In this document: positions 18,954-29,105 of the stretch, in pieces | Layout: every line of letters starts with the position of its first letter | Numbering within the stretch: position 1 is the first letter of the stretch | The notes under the pieces: model-generated | What the model was told of the DNA's origin: nothing | Databases searched by the model: none | Seen by the model: the letters and a program-made list of their open reading frames with translations, nothing else | DNA from: Microbacterium commune | Lineage (GTDB): Bacteria > Actinomycetota > Actinomycetes > Actinomycetales > Microbacteriaceae | Direction: 5' to 3' | DNA: 64,000 nucleotides | Assembly (NCBI RefSeq): GCF_014836945.1 | Contig: NZ_JACSPX010000001.1 | Location: forward strand, 638,952 to 702,951 | Program-made: the position numbers and the translations under genes

Positions 18954-19567
18954 CCACCACCGTCCTGCTCGTCGACGACCATCCTGTCGTGCGCAGCGGC
19001 CTGCGCAGCGTGCTCGACACCGACACGGTCCGCGTGGTCGGCGAGGCGGCGACGGGCGAAGAGGCCATCGCCCTGGCCGGTCATCTGCGGCCCGACGTCG
19101 TGCTGTGCGATCTGCGCCTCGGGGCCGGCATCGACGGCATCCGCACCACCGCCGCGCTGCGCCGCCTCGACCCCGCACCCGCCGTGCTGATCCTGACGAC
19201 CTTCGATCGCGACGCCGAGATCCTCGGCGCGATCGAGGCGGGCGCCGCCGGATATCTGCTCAAGGATGTCGCCCCCGAGGTGATCATCGACGGCATCCGT
19301 CGTGCGCATGCCGGCGAGACGATCCTCTCCCCCGAACTCGCGGCCCGGGTGCTGCAGGGCATGCGCAACCCGCTGCCCAAGCTCACCGACCGCGAGGTCG
19401 AGGTGCTGCGGCTGCTGGCCACGGGAGCTGCGAACCGCGAGATCGCCAAGGCGCTCTTCGTGACCGAGGCGACCGTGAAGAGCCACATCGCCCACATCTT
19501 CACCAAACTCGACGTCGACAGCCGCTCCCGCGCGATCCACGTCGCGCAGCAGGTGGGTCTGCTGTGA
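18950..19567 (+). CDS. NarL/FixJ-family response regulator
   Basis: A 205-residue protein, GTG start overlapping the kinase stop. It has a complete receiver: acidic pair D9/D10, phosphoacceptor D54 (VVLCDLRLG) and K105 (GYLLKDV). The C-terminal LuxR-type helix-turn-helix reads LTDREVEVLRLLATGAANRE to TVKSHIAHIFTKL. It probably controls the surrounding mmpL and MFS genes, as an inference from operon structure. Confidence 0.93.
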   Translation: MTTTVLLVDDHPVVRSGLRSVLDTDTVRVVGEAATGEEAIALAGHLRPDVVLCDLRLGAGIDGIRTTAALRRLDPAPAVLILTTFDRDAEILGAIEAGAAGYLLKDVAPEVIIDGIRRAHAGETILSPELAARVLQGMRNPLPKLTDREVEVLRLLATGAANREIAKALFVTEATVKSHIAHIFTKLDVDSRSRAIHVAQQVGLL

Positions 19568-21216
19568 GCATGGCCGACGAGCCCCGCACGCCGCGCACCG
19601 CGGAGACCCCCGACGCAGCACCCACCCGGCGGGAGTGGATCGCCCTGGCGGTGCTCTCGGTCGGGCTCGGTCTCATCGTGCTCGACGGCACGATCGTCGG
19701 CGTCGCACTGCCCGCCATCATCAGCGACCTCGGCCTCGACCTCACCGACGCCCAGTGGGTCAACAGCCTGTACGCGGTGGTGCTCGCGGCGCTGCTGCTC
19801 TCGACGGGCAGCCTGGCTGACCGCTGGGGCCGCAAGCGCCTCTTCCTGGCCGGTCTCGTGGTCTTCATGGGCGGCAGTCTGCTCGCCGCCGTCTCGGTCG
19901 ATGCGGGCGCCCTCATCGGAGCCCGCGCCGTGCAGGCGGTCGGCGCGGCGCTGATCATGCCCTCGACGCTGTCGACGGTGAACGCCGTGTTCCGCGGCCG
20001 CTACCGGGCGGCGGCCTTCGGCGTGTGGGGTGCGGTCATCTCGGGTGCGGCCGCCGTCGGACCTCTCGCCGGCGGGGCCCTGACGCAGTGGGCGTCGTGG
20101 CACTGGATCTTCCTCGTCAATCTGCCCATCGGGGTGCTGCTGCTCGTCGCCGCGGCGATCGTCGTGCCCGAGACGCGCGGTCGCAAGACCCGGCCCGGCG
20201 TCGACGTCGACGGCGCGCTGCTCAGCGCGATCGGCTTCGGCGCGCTGGTCTTCGCGGTCGTCGAGGGTCCCGATCTCGGATGGTGGATGCCGAAGAGCGC
20301 GCTGACGGTGTTCGGCTGGACCTGGTCGGAGGATGCCCCGATCTCGGCCGTCCCGGTGGCGCTGGCCCTCGCGATCGTCGCGCTCGTGCTGTTCGTCGTG
20401 TGGGAGCGGCATCGTGAGAAGGTGCAGCGTGAGGCGCTGCTGGATCTCGGACTGTTCGCGTTCTCGACGTTCTCGTGGGGCAACCTCACCGCCGCCATGG
20501 TCGCCATCGGCGAGTTCGCGATCATCTTCGTCCTGCCCCTGTTCCTCATCAACGCGCTCGGACTCGACGTGATGGGAGCCGGCCTCGTGCTGGCCGCCAT
20601 GGCGGTGGGCGCGTTCTTCTCGGGCGCCGCGGCCCGGCACCTCGCCGCGCGCTTCGGCGCTCCGGGCACGGTGCTGCTGGGCCTCGGGCTCGAGATCGCC
20701 GGCACGCTGGCTCTCGCGCTGCTGCTGCGCGCCGACAGCACCGGCTGGGTGGTCGCTCTGCCCCTGATCGTCTACGGGCTCGGCTTGGGGCTCGCCTCGG
20801 CACAGCTCACCGGCACGGTGCTGCAGGACATCCCGGTGGCCGTGTCGGGGCAGGCCTCGGCGACCCAGAGCACGGTGCGGCAGGTGGGATCCGCGCTGGG
20901 GACCGCCATGGCCGGCACCGCGCTGTCGGTGTGGCTCGCCGTCTCGCTGCCCGCCGCGCTCGACGGCGCAGGGGTCACCGGTGCCGCCGCCGATCGACTC
21001 GCGGAATCCACGCGGCTCTCGGCGGGGACGACGATCGCGCAGCTGCGCGCGCAGGGCGCGGGCTCAGCGTACGGCGAGCGGACCCCGACGGTGATCGACG
21101 CACTGACCGGCGGTTTCGCCGACGCCACCCGCGGTGCTCTGCTCGTGGCCACGGTGTTCCTCGTGCTGGGCTTCATCGGCGCGCTGCGCCTGAAGCGGGC
21201 GGCGGAGCTCTCGTAG
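19564..21216 (+). CDS. MFS drug-efflux transporter, DHA2 (14-helix) family
   Basis: About 550 residues from a GTG overlapping the regulator stop (GTGA); an ATG at 19570 is the alternative start. The N-terminal half has the DHA2 motif LDGTIVGVALPAI and the motif A loop GSLADRWGRKRLF, then motif C-like GAVISGAAAVGPLAGG. Around fourteen helices are visible, as in QacA/EmrB exporters. It is the last gene of an mmpL-kinase-regulator-exporter operon, suggesting an envelope-stress or drug-response efflux unit. Substrate unknown. Confidence 0.9.
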   Translation: MSMADEPRTPRTAETPDAAPTRREWIALAVLSVGLGLIVLDGTIVGVALPAIISDLGLDLTDAQWVNSLYAVVLAALLLSTGSLADRWGRKRLFLAGLVVFMGGSLLAAVSVDAGALIGARAVQAVGAALIMPSTLSTVNAVFRGRYRAAAFGVWGAVISGAAAVGPLAGGALTQWASWHWIFLVNLPIGVLLLVAAAIVVPETRGRKTRPGVDVDGALLSAIGFGALVFAVVEGPDLGWWMPKSALTVFGWTWSEDAPISAVPVALALAIVALVLFVVWERHREKVQREALLDLGLFAFSTFSWGNLTAAMVAIGEFAIIFVLPLFLINALGLDVMGAGLVLAAMAVGAFFSGAAARHLAARFGAPGTVLLGLGLEIAGTLALALLLRADSTGWVVALPLIVYGLGLGLASAQLTGTVLQDIPVAVSGQASATQSTVRQVGSALGTAMAGTALSVWLAVSLPAALDGAGVTGAAADRLAESTRLSAGTTIAQLRAQGAGSAYGERTPTVIDALTGGFADATRGALLVATVFLVLGFIGALRLKRAAELS

Positions 21217-21579
21217 GCGCGGGGGTCGCGCGCGGGCATGCCCGCTGGTCCCCTGCGGGCGCTCGCCCACGCATGCTCGATGGTCCCATATGGCCGCATC
21301 CCCGCATCCGAGGCGGCCATATGGGCCCACCCGGCGGCGCAGGCAGCACGCCGCTCCGCCGAACCCACCTGAACGCGACGCCCGCTGGTCCCGAATGGCC
21401 ACCTCCCCGCGCGCGAGGCTGCCATATGGGCCCACCCAGATCAGGAGACCAGCATGCCTCCCCGATGGCCGACCCTGCACTGACGCCCGCTGGTCCCATA
21501 TGGCCGCATCCCCGCGCACGAGGCGGCCATACGGGCCCACCCTCGAGAGAAAGAGGCCCGAGAGCGAGAGAAACCCGCG
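21217..21579. repeat. Intergenic region with three copies of palindromic repeat family 1 (C, D, E)
   Basis: Three ~49-bp copies stand in tandem between the MFS exporter and tsaE: C 21281-21329 (TGGTCCCATATGGCCGC / GCGGCCATATGGGCCCA), D 21386-21434 (less perfect, right arm GCTGCCATATGGGCCCA) and E 21491-21539. Spacing is about 105 bp start to start. No gene is supported in this 363-bp gap. Confidence 0.9.
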
Positions 21580-22062
21580 TCAGCCCTCGACGCGGGTGAC
21601 CGTCACGAATCGCGGGGCGTCGGCGTCGAGGTCCTCGTCGTCGAGCGACTCGGCTCCCCCGACGGGTCGCTCGATCTCGATGTCCCACCACGCATCGGCC
21701 ACGGCGGATGCCATCGGCCGGCCCCACTCGATCACCACGACCGAGCGCACGAAGTCGATGTCGAGGTCGTCGAGCTCGGCCGCCGAGCCGAGCCGATAGG
21801 CGTCGACGTGCACGAGCGGCGCTCCCCCGATCAGTGACGGGTGGGTGCGCGCGATCACGAATGTGGGGCTCTGCACCGGCCCGCGCACGCCGAGGCCCTC
21901 GGCGAGGCCGCGCGTGAATGTCGTCTTACCGGCGCCGAGCGGACCGGTGAGGATCAGCAGGTCGCCCGGCCGCAGCTGCTCGCCGATGCGCAGGCCGAGG
22001 GCCTCCATCGCATCCGATGTGCGGATCTCGTGACGCCCGAGGAAGGCAGGATCCACCGTCAT
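21580..22062 (-). CDS. tsaE: tRNA threonylcarbamoyladenosine biosynthesis ATPase TsaE
   Basis: A 160-residue protein. The ATG at 22062 overlaps the alr stop (ATGA), fixing the start. It has the P-loop ILTGPLGAGKTTFTRGLAEGL near residue 40 and SPTFVI ... HVDAYRL, both diagnostic for TsaE (YjeE). It is the ATPase of the TsaBDE complex. The last ~30 residues are acidic. In many actinobacteria tsaE is followed directly by tsaB; here about 10 kb of unrelated genes intervene. Confidence 0.94.
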   Translation of the reverse strand: MTVDPAFLGRHEIRTSDAMEALGLRIGEQLRPGDLLILTGPLGAGKTTFTRGLAEGLGVRGPVQSPTFVIARTHPSLIGGAPLVHVDAYRLGSAAELDDLDIDFVRSVVVIEWGRPMASAVADAWWDIEIERPVGGAESLDDEDLDADAPRFVTVTRVEG

Positions 22063-23162
22063 GAGTGCGACCTCCGCGGCACCCGGTCGCCGATGCGCGT
22101 GACGATCTCGTAGTTGATCGTGCCCGCGGCATCCGCCCATTCCGTCGCGCTGGGCTGACCCAGCGCCGGGTCGCCGAACAGCACCACCTCGTCACCGGGG
22201 CGCACGTGGTCGTCGCCGACGTCGACGACGAACTGGTCCATCGCGATGCGTCCCGAGACCGTGTAGCGGCGGTCGTTGATCACGACCGGGCCGGCGCCGG
22301 ATGCCTGGCGCGGAACCCCGTCGGCATACCCGAGCGGCACGAGGGCGAGGGTCGTCTCGCGCTCGCACCGGTACGCGTAGTCGTACGACACTCCCGTGCC
22401 GGCGGAGACGCGGCGCACGGCCGCGACGGCACCGCGCAGAGTCATCGCCGGGCGAAGGCCGAGGTCTGCGGAGGTGCGGTCGCCGAAGGGCGAGAGCCCG
22501 TACATCCCGATCCCGATGCGCACCGCGTCGAGCCGCGCCTCGGGGATGCCGATCGCGCCGGCGGTCGCCGCGAGGTGGCGGAACTCGGGGCGGACACCGT
22601 GTGCCTTCGCCTGCGCGATGATCTGCTCGTACCGGGCCAGCTGCGCGCGGTCGTCTTCGCCGCTCGCGCCGGAGAGGTGACTGAAGATGCTGACGACCCG
22701 CACGCGTCCGAGACGCTCGAGGCGCGCGGCTTCGGCGAAGACGCGGTCGAGCTCGGCGGGTGCGAGGCCGTTGCGCGACAGTCCGGTGTCGACTTTGAGA
22801 TGGATGGATGCCGGTGGCCGCGCCGCCTCGGAGGCCGCGAGCAGCTGCTGATACGACGAGATGCCGATCTCGATGCGAGCCTCGACCGCGTCGTCGAACC
22901 GGCGGTCGGGGGCGTGCAGCCACGCCATCAGCGGGGCGGTGATGCCCGCTCTGCGCAGGGCGAGCGACTCCTCGATGGTGGCCGTGCCGAGTCGGGTGGC
23001 ACCACCGGCGAGAGCCGCGGTCGCGACCTCGGCGGCGCCGTGGCCGTACCCGTTCGCCTTGACCACGCCGATGACCGGCACGCCGGTGATCGAGCGCAGC
23101 CGCGAGACGTTGTGGGCGATCGCACCGAGGTCGATGGATGCCTCACGGAACGGAACGCTCAT
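22059..23162 (-). CDS. alr: Alanine racemase
   Basis: A 367-residue PLP enzyme interconverting L- and D-alanine for peptidoglycan. The PLP-binding lysine is Lys35 in VVKANGYGHG, and the C-terminal domain contains the segment SYDYAYRCERETTLALVPLGYADG. The ATG at 23162 gives the standard N-terminus; upstream in-frame sequence lies in a palindromic intergenic element and is not used. It is read with tsaE (4-bp overlap) and lies downstream of acpS. Confidence 0.95.
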   Translation of the reverse strand: MSVPFREASIDLGAIAHNVSRLRSITGVPVIGVVKANGYGHGAAEVATAALAGGATRLGTATIEESLALRRAGITAPLMAWLHAPDRRFDDAVEARIEIGISSYQQLLAASEAARPPASIHLKVDTGLSRNGLAPAELDRVFAEAARLERLGRVRVVSIFSHLSGASGEDDRAQLARYEQIIAQAKAHGVRPEFRHLAATAGAIGIPEARLDAVRIGIGMYGLSPFGDRTSADLGLRPAMTLRGAVAAVRRVSAGTGVSYDYAYRCERETTLALVPLGYADGVPRQASGAGPVVINDRRYTVSGRIAMDQFVVDVGDDHVRPGDEVVLFGDPALGQPSATEWADAAGTINYEIVTRIGDRVPRRSHS

Positions 23163-23200
23163 CCGCGCACTCCTCTGCTGTTCGCGCCTACCCTCTCTCG

Positions 23201-23280
23201 CCGAGACCCCCACTTCGCGCCGACACCCCTGCCTGCAGACGTTCGTACGCGGGGGTGTCGTGAGGAAATGGGGGTGTCGG
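23201..23280. repeat. 80-bp nested palindrome between alr and acpS
   Basis: The outer arms CCGAGACCCCCACTTC (23201-23216) and GAAATGGGGGTGTCGG (23265-23280) pair at 14 of 16 positions. The inner arms CGACACCCC (23221-23229) and GGGGTGTCG (23252-23260) pair perfectly. It could extrude as a cruciform or fold as a long RNA hairpin. Confidence 0.85.
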
Positions 23281-23301
23281 CGGAGGAGAAGGAAGAGGAG
23301 G

Positions 23302-23661
23302 TCATGTGTCGCTCCCTTCGGCGATCACGTAGGCCATGGCGAGGCCCGCGTCGTGCGTCATGCTCAGGTGCAGCGTCGTGATGCCGCGCTCGGCGACCAC
23401 CGCCGCGGTCGAGCCGCTGAGCAGGAAGAGCGGTTTGCCCGACGGCTCGGCGCCGATCTCGATCTCGGTCCAGTGCACCCCGTCGCTGCCACCGAGCGCC
23501 TTGATCAGCGCCTCCTTCGCAGCGAATCGCGCGGCGAGTGAGGGCAGCCGGAGCCGCTGCTCGGATTCGGTGAACAGGCGCGGCAACAGCTTCGGTGTGC
23601 GGGTGACCGAGCGCTCGAACCGTGCGATGTCGACGAGGTCGATGCCGGTTCCGTGAATCAC
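23302..23661 (-). CDS. acpS: Holo-[acyl-carrier-protein] synthase
   Basis: A 119-residue 4'-phosphopantetheinyl transferase, GTG start. The motif IHGTGIDLVDIARFE holds the metal-binding aspartate, and RFAAKEALIKAL is the second signature. It transfers phosphopantetheine from CoA to acyl carrier protein. It is located in the glmS-acpS-alr-tsaE order common in actinobacteria, but separated from glmS by a GC-rich repeat region and a plus-strand gene. Confidence 0.95.
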   Translation of the reverse strand: MIHGTGIDLVDIARFERSVTRTPKLLPRLFTESEQRLRLPSLAARFAAKEALIKALGGSDGVHWTEIEIGAEPSGKPLFLLSGSTAAVVAERGITTLHLSMTHDAGLAMAYVIAEGSDT

Positions 23662-24015
23662 CCTCTCAGCCTACTCGGCGCCCCGTGGGGCCCCCGGCCC
23701 CGCCGGCTCCCCGCCGGCTCCGCGCCCCGTGGGGCCCCCGGCCCCGCCGGCTCCCCGGCCCCGCCGGCTCCGCCGCCTCCCCGGCCCCGCCGGCTCCGCC
23801 GCCTCCCCGGCCCCGCCGCCCACACAGATGGCGGTGCAGAGGACAGATGTCGGCAAGAAGGTGCCGTATGCGCCGACATCCGTTCATCGCGCGTGCATCC
23901 GCTCGGCCCACCTCACGTCGCGAATCCTCCTGCACACCTGCCCGATTCGGTCAGGCCGTCCACAATCAGGCTCGAGTCCGCCACACGCCTGCCGACATCC
24001 GACAATGCTCGAGTG
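23662..24015. repeat. GC-rich tandem repeats and a palindrome upstream of acpS
   Basis: Bases 23678-23820 consist of direct repeats: a 33-bp unit beginning GCGCCCCGTGGGG (23678 and 23722) and a 26-bp unit beginning GGCCCCGCCGGC (23757, 23783, partial at 23809). A palindrome follows, ACAGATGTCGGC (23843-23854) with GCCGACATCCGT (23872-23883). Long open frames through this stretch are low-complexity artefacts. Confidence 0.8.
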
Positions 24016-24849
24016 ATGCTGGCGCCCAAAGACCTCCTCTCCCGCTTCGACGGGATCGCTCGTGGCGTGCAGCTCCAGCAGTACGGATGCAGCCGGCGCA
24101 TCCTCGCCGATGCCGTGACCAACGGCAGCATCCGCCGAGTCCGTCCCGGTGTCTTCGCGCTGCCCACAACCGATCCGAGGGTCGTGACGGCAGCGGTGCA
24201 CGGCGGCGAACTGACCTGCAGGGATGCCCTTCGGTCCCGCAAGGTGTGGGTACTGTCCAGCGCCGTCGAGGAGGTCCACGTCTGGGTCGGGCGCGCCGGC
24301 CGACGGCATCGTCATCCGAAGTGCACGTGCGTCACGCACTACTCCCCCGGCACCTCCGGCGTCGGATACGCCTCGGTCGCGACGGCCCTGATCCACGCTT
24401 ATCGCTGCGTTCCGGCCGAGGAGTTCTTCGCCGCCTACGAGTCGGCCTGGAACAGCCGGCTGATCACGGCATCCGATCGGCGTCGAATCGCCGCCGAGCT
24501 GCCGCAGGCTGCCCAGTGGATGTTGCGCTTCGCCCGGTCCGATGCGCAGAGCGGGCTGGAGTCGCTGCTTCGATTCCGGCTGCACCTGCTCGGCATCCGG
24601 CTCGACTGCCAAGTGGAGATTCCGGGCGTGGGTCGGGTGGACTTCGTCGTGGGCGGCCGGCTCATTCTCGAGGTGGACGGCCGCGAGAACCATCAGAACG
24701 CCGAGCGACGGCACACCGACCTCGTGCGCGACGCGGCCTCATCCGCCCTCGGGTACGAGACGCTGCGATTCGACTACGCGCTCGTCGTGCACAACTGGGA
24801 CCAGGTCGTTCCGGCGATCACCGCGGCGATCGGCCGGATCGGCGACTGA
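24016..24849 (+). CDS. AbiEi-like HTH plus DUF559 (PD-(D/E)XK nuclease-like) protein
   Basis: A 277-residue protein from the ATG at 24016; the open frame upstream is repeat sequence. The N-terminal ~60 residues (QYGCSRRILADAVTNGSIRRVRPGVFAL) look like the helix-turn-helix of AbiEi-type antitoxin domains. The C-terminal ~110 residues match DUF559, a Vsr-related endonuclease fold: the core GRVDFVVGGRLILEVDGREN contains candidate catalytic D and ExD residues, then GYETLRFDYALVVHNWDQVV. Such fusions are frequent in actinobacteria; function is unproven. It is on the opposite strand to its neighbours glmS and acpS and flanked on both sides by GATGTCGGC palindromes, suggesting insertion. Confidence 0.72.
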   Translation: MLAPKDLLSRFDGIARGVQLQQYGCSRRILADAVTNGSIRRVRPGVFALPTTDPRVVTAAVHGGELTCRDALRSRKVWVLSSAVEEVHVWVGRAGRRHRHPKCTCVTHYSPGTSGVGYASVATALIHAYRCVPAEEFFAAYESAWNSRLITASDRRRIAAELPQAAQWMLRFARSDAQSGLESLLRFRLHLLGIRLDCQVEIPGVGRVDFVVGGRLILEVDGRENHQNAERRHTDLVRDAASSALGYETLRFDYALVVHNWDQVVPAITAAIGRIGD

Positions 24850-24861
24850 TCCTCCTGACGC

Positions 24862-24973
24862 GCAGATGTCGGCCGCGCATCCACTCCCCGCCACACAGAT
24901 GTCGGCAGAAAAGACGGATGCCAGCAGCACCCGCCCGTCTCCGCCGACATCCGTGAACTCCGCCGACATCCGT
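24862..24973. repeat. GATGTCGGC palindromic repeats downstream of the DUF559 gene
   Basis: CAGATGTCGGC occurs at 24863 and as ACAGATGTCGGC at 24895-24906; its complement GCCGACATCCGT occurs at 24943-24954 and 24962-24973. Together they form a nested inverted repeat like the single pair at 23843-23883 on the other side of the gene. Confidence 0.85.
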
Positions 24974-25012
24974 GCCGGGGGCGGTGGGGCGCCCGGGGCG
25001 GCAGGCCCCGCC

Positions 25013-26860
<1,848 letters not shown>

Positions 26861-26869
26861 GAGCTCAAG

Positions 26870-26885
26870 AATACGGCCCGGTATT
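26870..26885. promoter_or_regulatory. Short inverted repeat in the glmS/GH6 divergent promoter region
   Basis: AATAC (26870-26874) and GTATT (26881-26885) flank GGCCCG, between the divergent glmS and GH6 starts. It could be an operator, but the arms are short. On the plus strand a -10-like TAAGCT lies at 26933-26938, very close to the GH6 ATG. Confidence 0.25.
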
Positions 26886-26945
26886 TGAAAGGACGCCGTA
26901 CGAAAGCGCGCGGACGCGCGCGAGCGCGTCGATAAGCTGACAGCC

Positions 26946-28025
26946 ATGAAGAGACGCTCCGAGCGCACCCGCGGCCCGGCGGGAACGGGGCGCGGCGCGC
27001 CGGGCATCCGACCCTCGCGACAGCGGAGCCGACGCGTGCTGGTGATCGTGGTGATCGCGGTGGTGATCGCGCTCATCGTCGCCCTCGTCGTGGCGGTGAG
27101 TGCCGTGCAGCGGTGGGTCTTCTCGGCGACGGCCGCCTCTCCCGCGGTGGGCACGGTCATCCTCGCGCCACCGCTGTCGAAGGCGCGTCTCGCTCTCGAC
27201 GAGAGCGGGATGGGTGCCGCGCAGCGCGACGCCACGGAATACCTGTCGAAGCAGCCGACGGCGTACTGGCTCACTCCCGAGCAGGACCCGCCCGGTCGTG
27301 CGGGCCGCACCGTGTCGGCGCTGACCTCGGCCGCGCGCGATCAGGACGTGTCGCTTGCGCTCGTCATCTACGGTCTGCCCGGGCGCGACTGCGGCAACCA
27401 CTCCGCGGGCGGTCTGAGCGAGGGCGAGTACCACCGCTGGATCGACGAGATCGCCACCGCGCTGGGCGCTGCACCCGACGTGCAGAAGATCGTCGTGCTC
27501 GAACCCGACAGCCTGGCGCTCGCCCCGCAGTGCGACAACGTCGCCGAGCGAGCCGCCCAGCTGCGCGACGCGGTCGACCGCCTGCAGGTCGCCCGTACCT
27601 GGATCTACCTCGACGGCGGCCACAGCTCGTGGCTGAGCCCGTCGGAGATGGCCGACCTCATCACCCGGGTCGACGTCGCCGATCGGGTCCGCGGTTTCGC
27701 GACGAACGTGTCGAACTACCAGTCGACCTACGACGAGTTCGCCTACGCGCACGCGGTCGCGGCAGAACTCGACGGCATGCACGCGATCGTCGACACCTCG
27801 CGCAACGGCGTCGCGAGCGCCGGATCGGAGTGGTGCAACCCGCCCGGGCAGCGCGTCGGCGACCCGGGCGGCACCTACGGCGACGACGTGGTCGACACGA
27901 ATCTGTGGATCAAACCGCCCGGTGAGAGCGACGGTCCGTGTCAGGGCGGCCCGGCGGCCGGGGTGTGGTGGCCGCAGGCCGCGCAGACGCTGACGGCCGA
28001 TGTGCTGACATCGGATGCCCAGTGA
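26946..28025 (+). CDS. Glycoside hydrolase family 6 protein, membrane-anchored
   Basis: A 359-residue protein. A basic N-terminus and one helix (VLVIVVIAVVIALIVALVVAV, about residues 28-50) anchor or export it. The GH6 fold is recognised from VIYGLPGRDCGNHSAGG (catalytic acid Asp in RDCG), VVLEPDSLAL (second active-site Asp), FATNVSNYQ, VDTSRNG and LWIKPPGESDG near the end. GH6 enzymes cleave beta-1,4-glucans. Its position next to a GT2 synthase and envelope lipoproteins resembles exopolysaccharide loci in which a GH6 enzyme (CslZ in Streptomyces) trims the product. Role here is inferred. Confidence 0.88.
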   Translation: MKRRSERTRGPAGTGRGAPGIRPSRQRSRRVLVIVVIAVVIALIVALVVAVSAVQRWVFSATAASPAVGTVILAPPLSKARLALDESGMGAAQRDATEYLSKQPTAYWLTPEQDPPGRAGRTVSALTSAARDQDVSLALVIYGLPGRDCGNHSAGGLSEGEYHRWIDEIATALGAAPDVQKIVVLEPDSLALAPQCDNVAERAAQLRDAVDRLQVARTWIYLDGGHSSWLSPSEMADLITRVDVADRVRGFATNVSNYQSTYDEFAYAHAVAAELDGMHAIVDTSRNGVASAGSEWCNPPGQRVGDPGGTYGDDVVDTNLWIKPPGESDGPCQGGPAAGVWWPQAAQTLTADVLTSDAQ

Positions 28026-28105
28026 CCCGGGTAACCGGTTCAGCGGCGCGCGATAGCATGAACCGAACCACGTCGGTTCCCCTTCCTCGAATGTGAGAGT
28101 GCTGC

Positions 28106-29080
28106 ATGCTGGATGACGGCCTTCCCCCGAAGACAGCGGTGATCGTCGAAGACGACCCGGATGTGCGACACCTGCTCGCCGAGGTGCTCGAAGCGGCCGG
28201 ATTCTCGACGGTCTCGGTAGGCAACGGCATCGACGGGGTGCGCGCCGTGCTCACCTACCAGCCGCTGATCACGACGCTGGATGTCAACATGCCCGGCATC
28301 GACGGCATCGAAGCCGCGCGCCGCATCCGAGCGCAGAGCGACACGTACATCATCATGCTCACCGCGCTGGGTGAGGAGGCCGATGTCGTCATGGGCCTCG
28401 GCGCCGGCGCCGACGAGTACCTGAACAAGCCGTTCCGCCCGCGCGAGCTGCGGGCGCGCATCGAGGCGATGCTGCGCCGACCGCGGCGGGCTCCCGCCGT
28501 GACTCCGCGGCAGGAGCAGTCCGGACGATCGTTCCCCGCCGCGCGCGGTGGCGAGCAGTTCACCTCCCCCGCCCCCACGCGCACGGTCGCGCCGGCGCGG
28601 GAGCAGGCACCCGCCGCCGAGTCTGCGGACCACGACGATCTCGTGCTGCGCTACGAGGAAGACGGCCGGCTGACCCCGGTCGTCATGCCCGCGCAGCCGG
28701 GCAGCGCGGTCGTTCCGCACGTGCTGCACGCCGAGCTCGAAGAGGGCACCTGGGTGTCGCACCGCGACCTGCGGCTGAACGCCGACACCCGCACGGTACT
28801 CGTGCAGGACAACAACGTCGACCTCACCCGCACCGAGTTCGACCTGCTCTGCGCGCTGATGGAGTCGAAGCGTCGGGTGCGCAGCAAGGCAGACCTGACG
28901 CTGGTGCTGCGCGGCGAGTCGTACGTGACGAGCTACTTCGTGGGCGACGCCGACAAGCGCGCGATCGAGGCGCACATGACCAACCTGCGGCGCAAGCTCG
29001 GCGACAACCCCGTGCAGCCTCGCTACATCGAGACGGTGCGCGGGGTCGGCTACCGGCTCACCACCGAAGTCACCAGCTGA
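28106..29080 (+). CDS. OmpR/PhoB-family response regulator
   Basis: A 324-residue protein. The receiver is canonical: E15-D16-D17, phosphoacceptor D59 (TTLDVNMPG) and K108 (EYLNKPF). A ~90-residue linker with Pro/Ala/Gln-rich stretches separates it from a C-terminal winged helix (LNADTRTVLVQDNNVDLTRT ... RYIETVRGVGYRLTTE). No cognate kinase gene adjoins it, so it is an orphan here. A -10-like TAGCAT lies at 28054-28059. It probably controls nearby envelope genes; a tandem 11-bp motif (see findings) is a candidate site. Confidence 0.92.
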   Translation: MLDDGLPPKTAVIVEDDPDVRHLLAEVLEAAGFSTVSVGNGIDGVRAVLTYQPLITTLDVNMPGIDGIEAARRIRAQSDTYIIMLTALGEEADVVMGLGAGADEYLNKPFRPRELRARIEAMLRRPRRAPAVTPRQEQSGRSFPAARGGEQFTSPAPTRTVAPAREQAPAAESADHDDLVLRYEEDGRLTPVVMPAQPGSAVVPHVLHAELEEGTWVSHRDLRLNADTRTVLVQDNNVDLTRTEFDLLCALMESKRRVRSKADLTLVLRGESYVTSYFVGDADKRAIEAHMTNLRRKLGDNPVQPRYIETVRGVGYRLTTEVTS

Positions 29081-29105
29081 CCGGCCCGGCCGACCGCCGG
29101 GTCAG
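29077..29105. terminator. Hairpin between convergent regulator and GT2 genes
   Basis: CTGACCGGC (29077-29085) pairs with GCCGGGTCAG (29096-29105) with one bulge. It overlaps both stop codons of the convergent genes and could terminate both transcripts. It has no T-run. Confidence 0.45.

Noticed and set aside
23653..24015. N-terminal 121-residue extension of the DUF559 protein
   Set aside because: It would translate the GC-rich tandem repeat and palindrome; the ATG at 24016 starts the HTH domain.
26861..27310. A 150-residue N-terminal extension of GlmS
   Set aside because: GlmS needs Cys2 exposed after Met removal (MCGIVGYVG at 26860); the extension is antisense to the GH6 gene.
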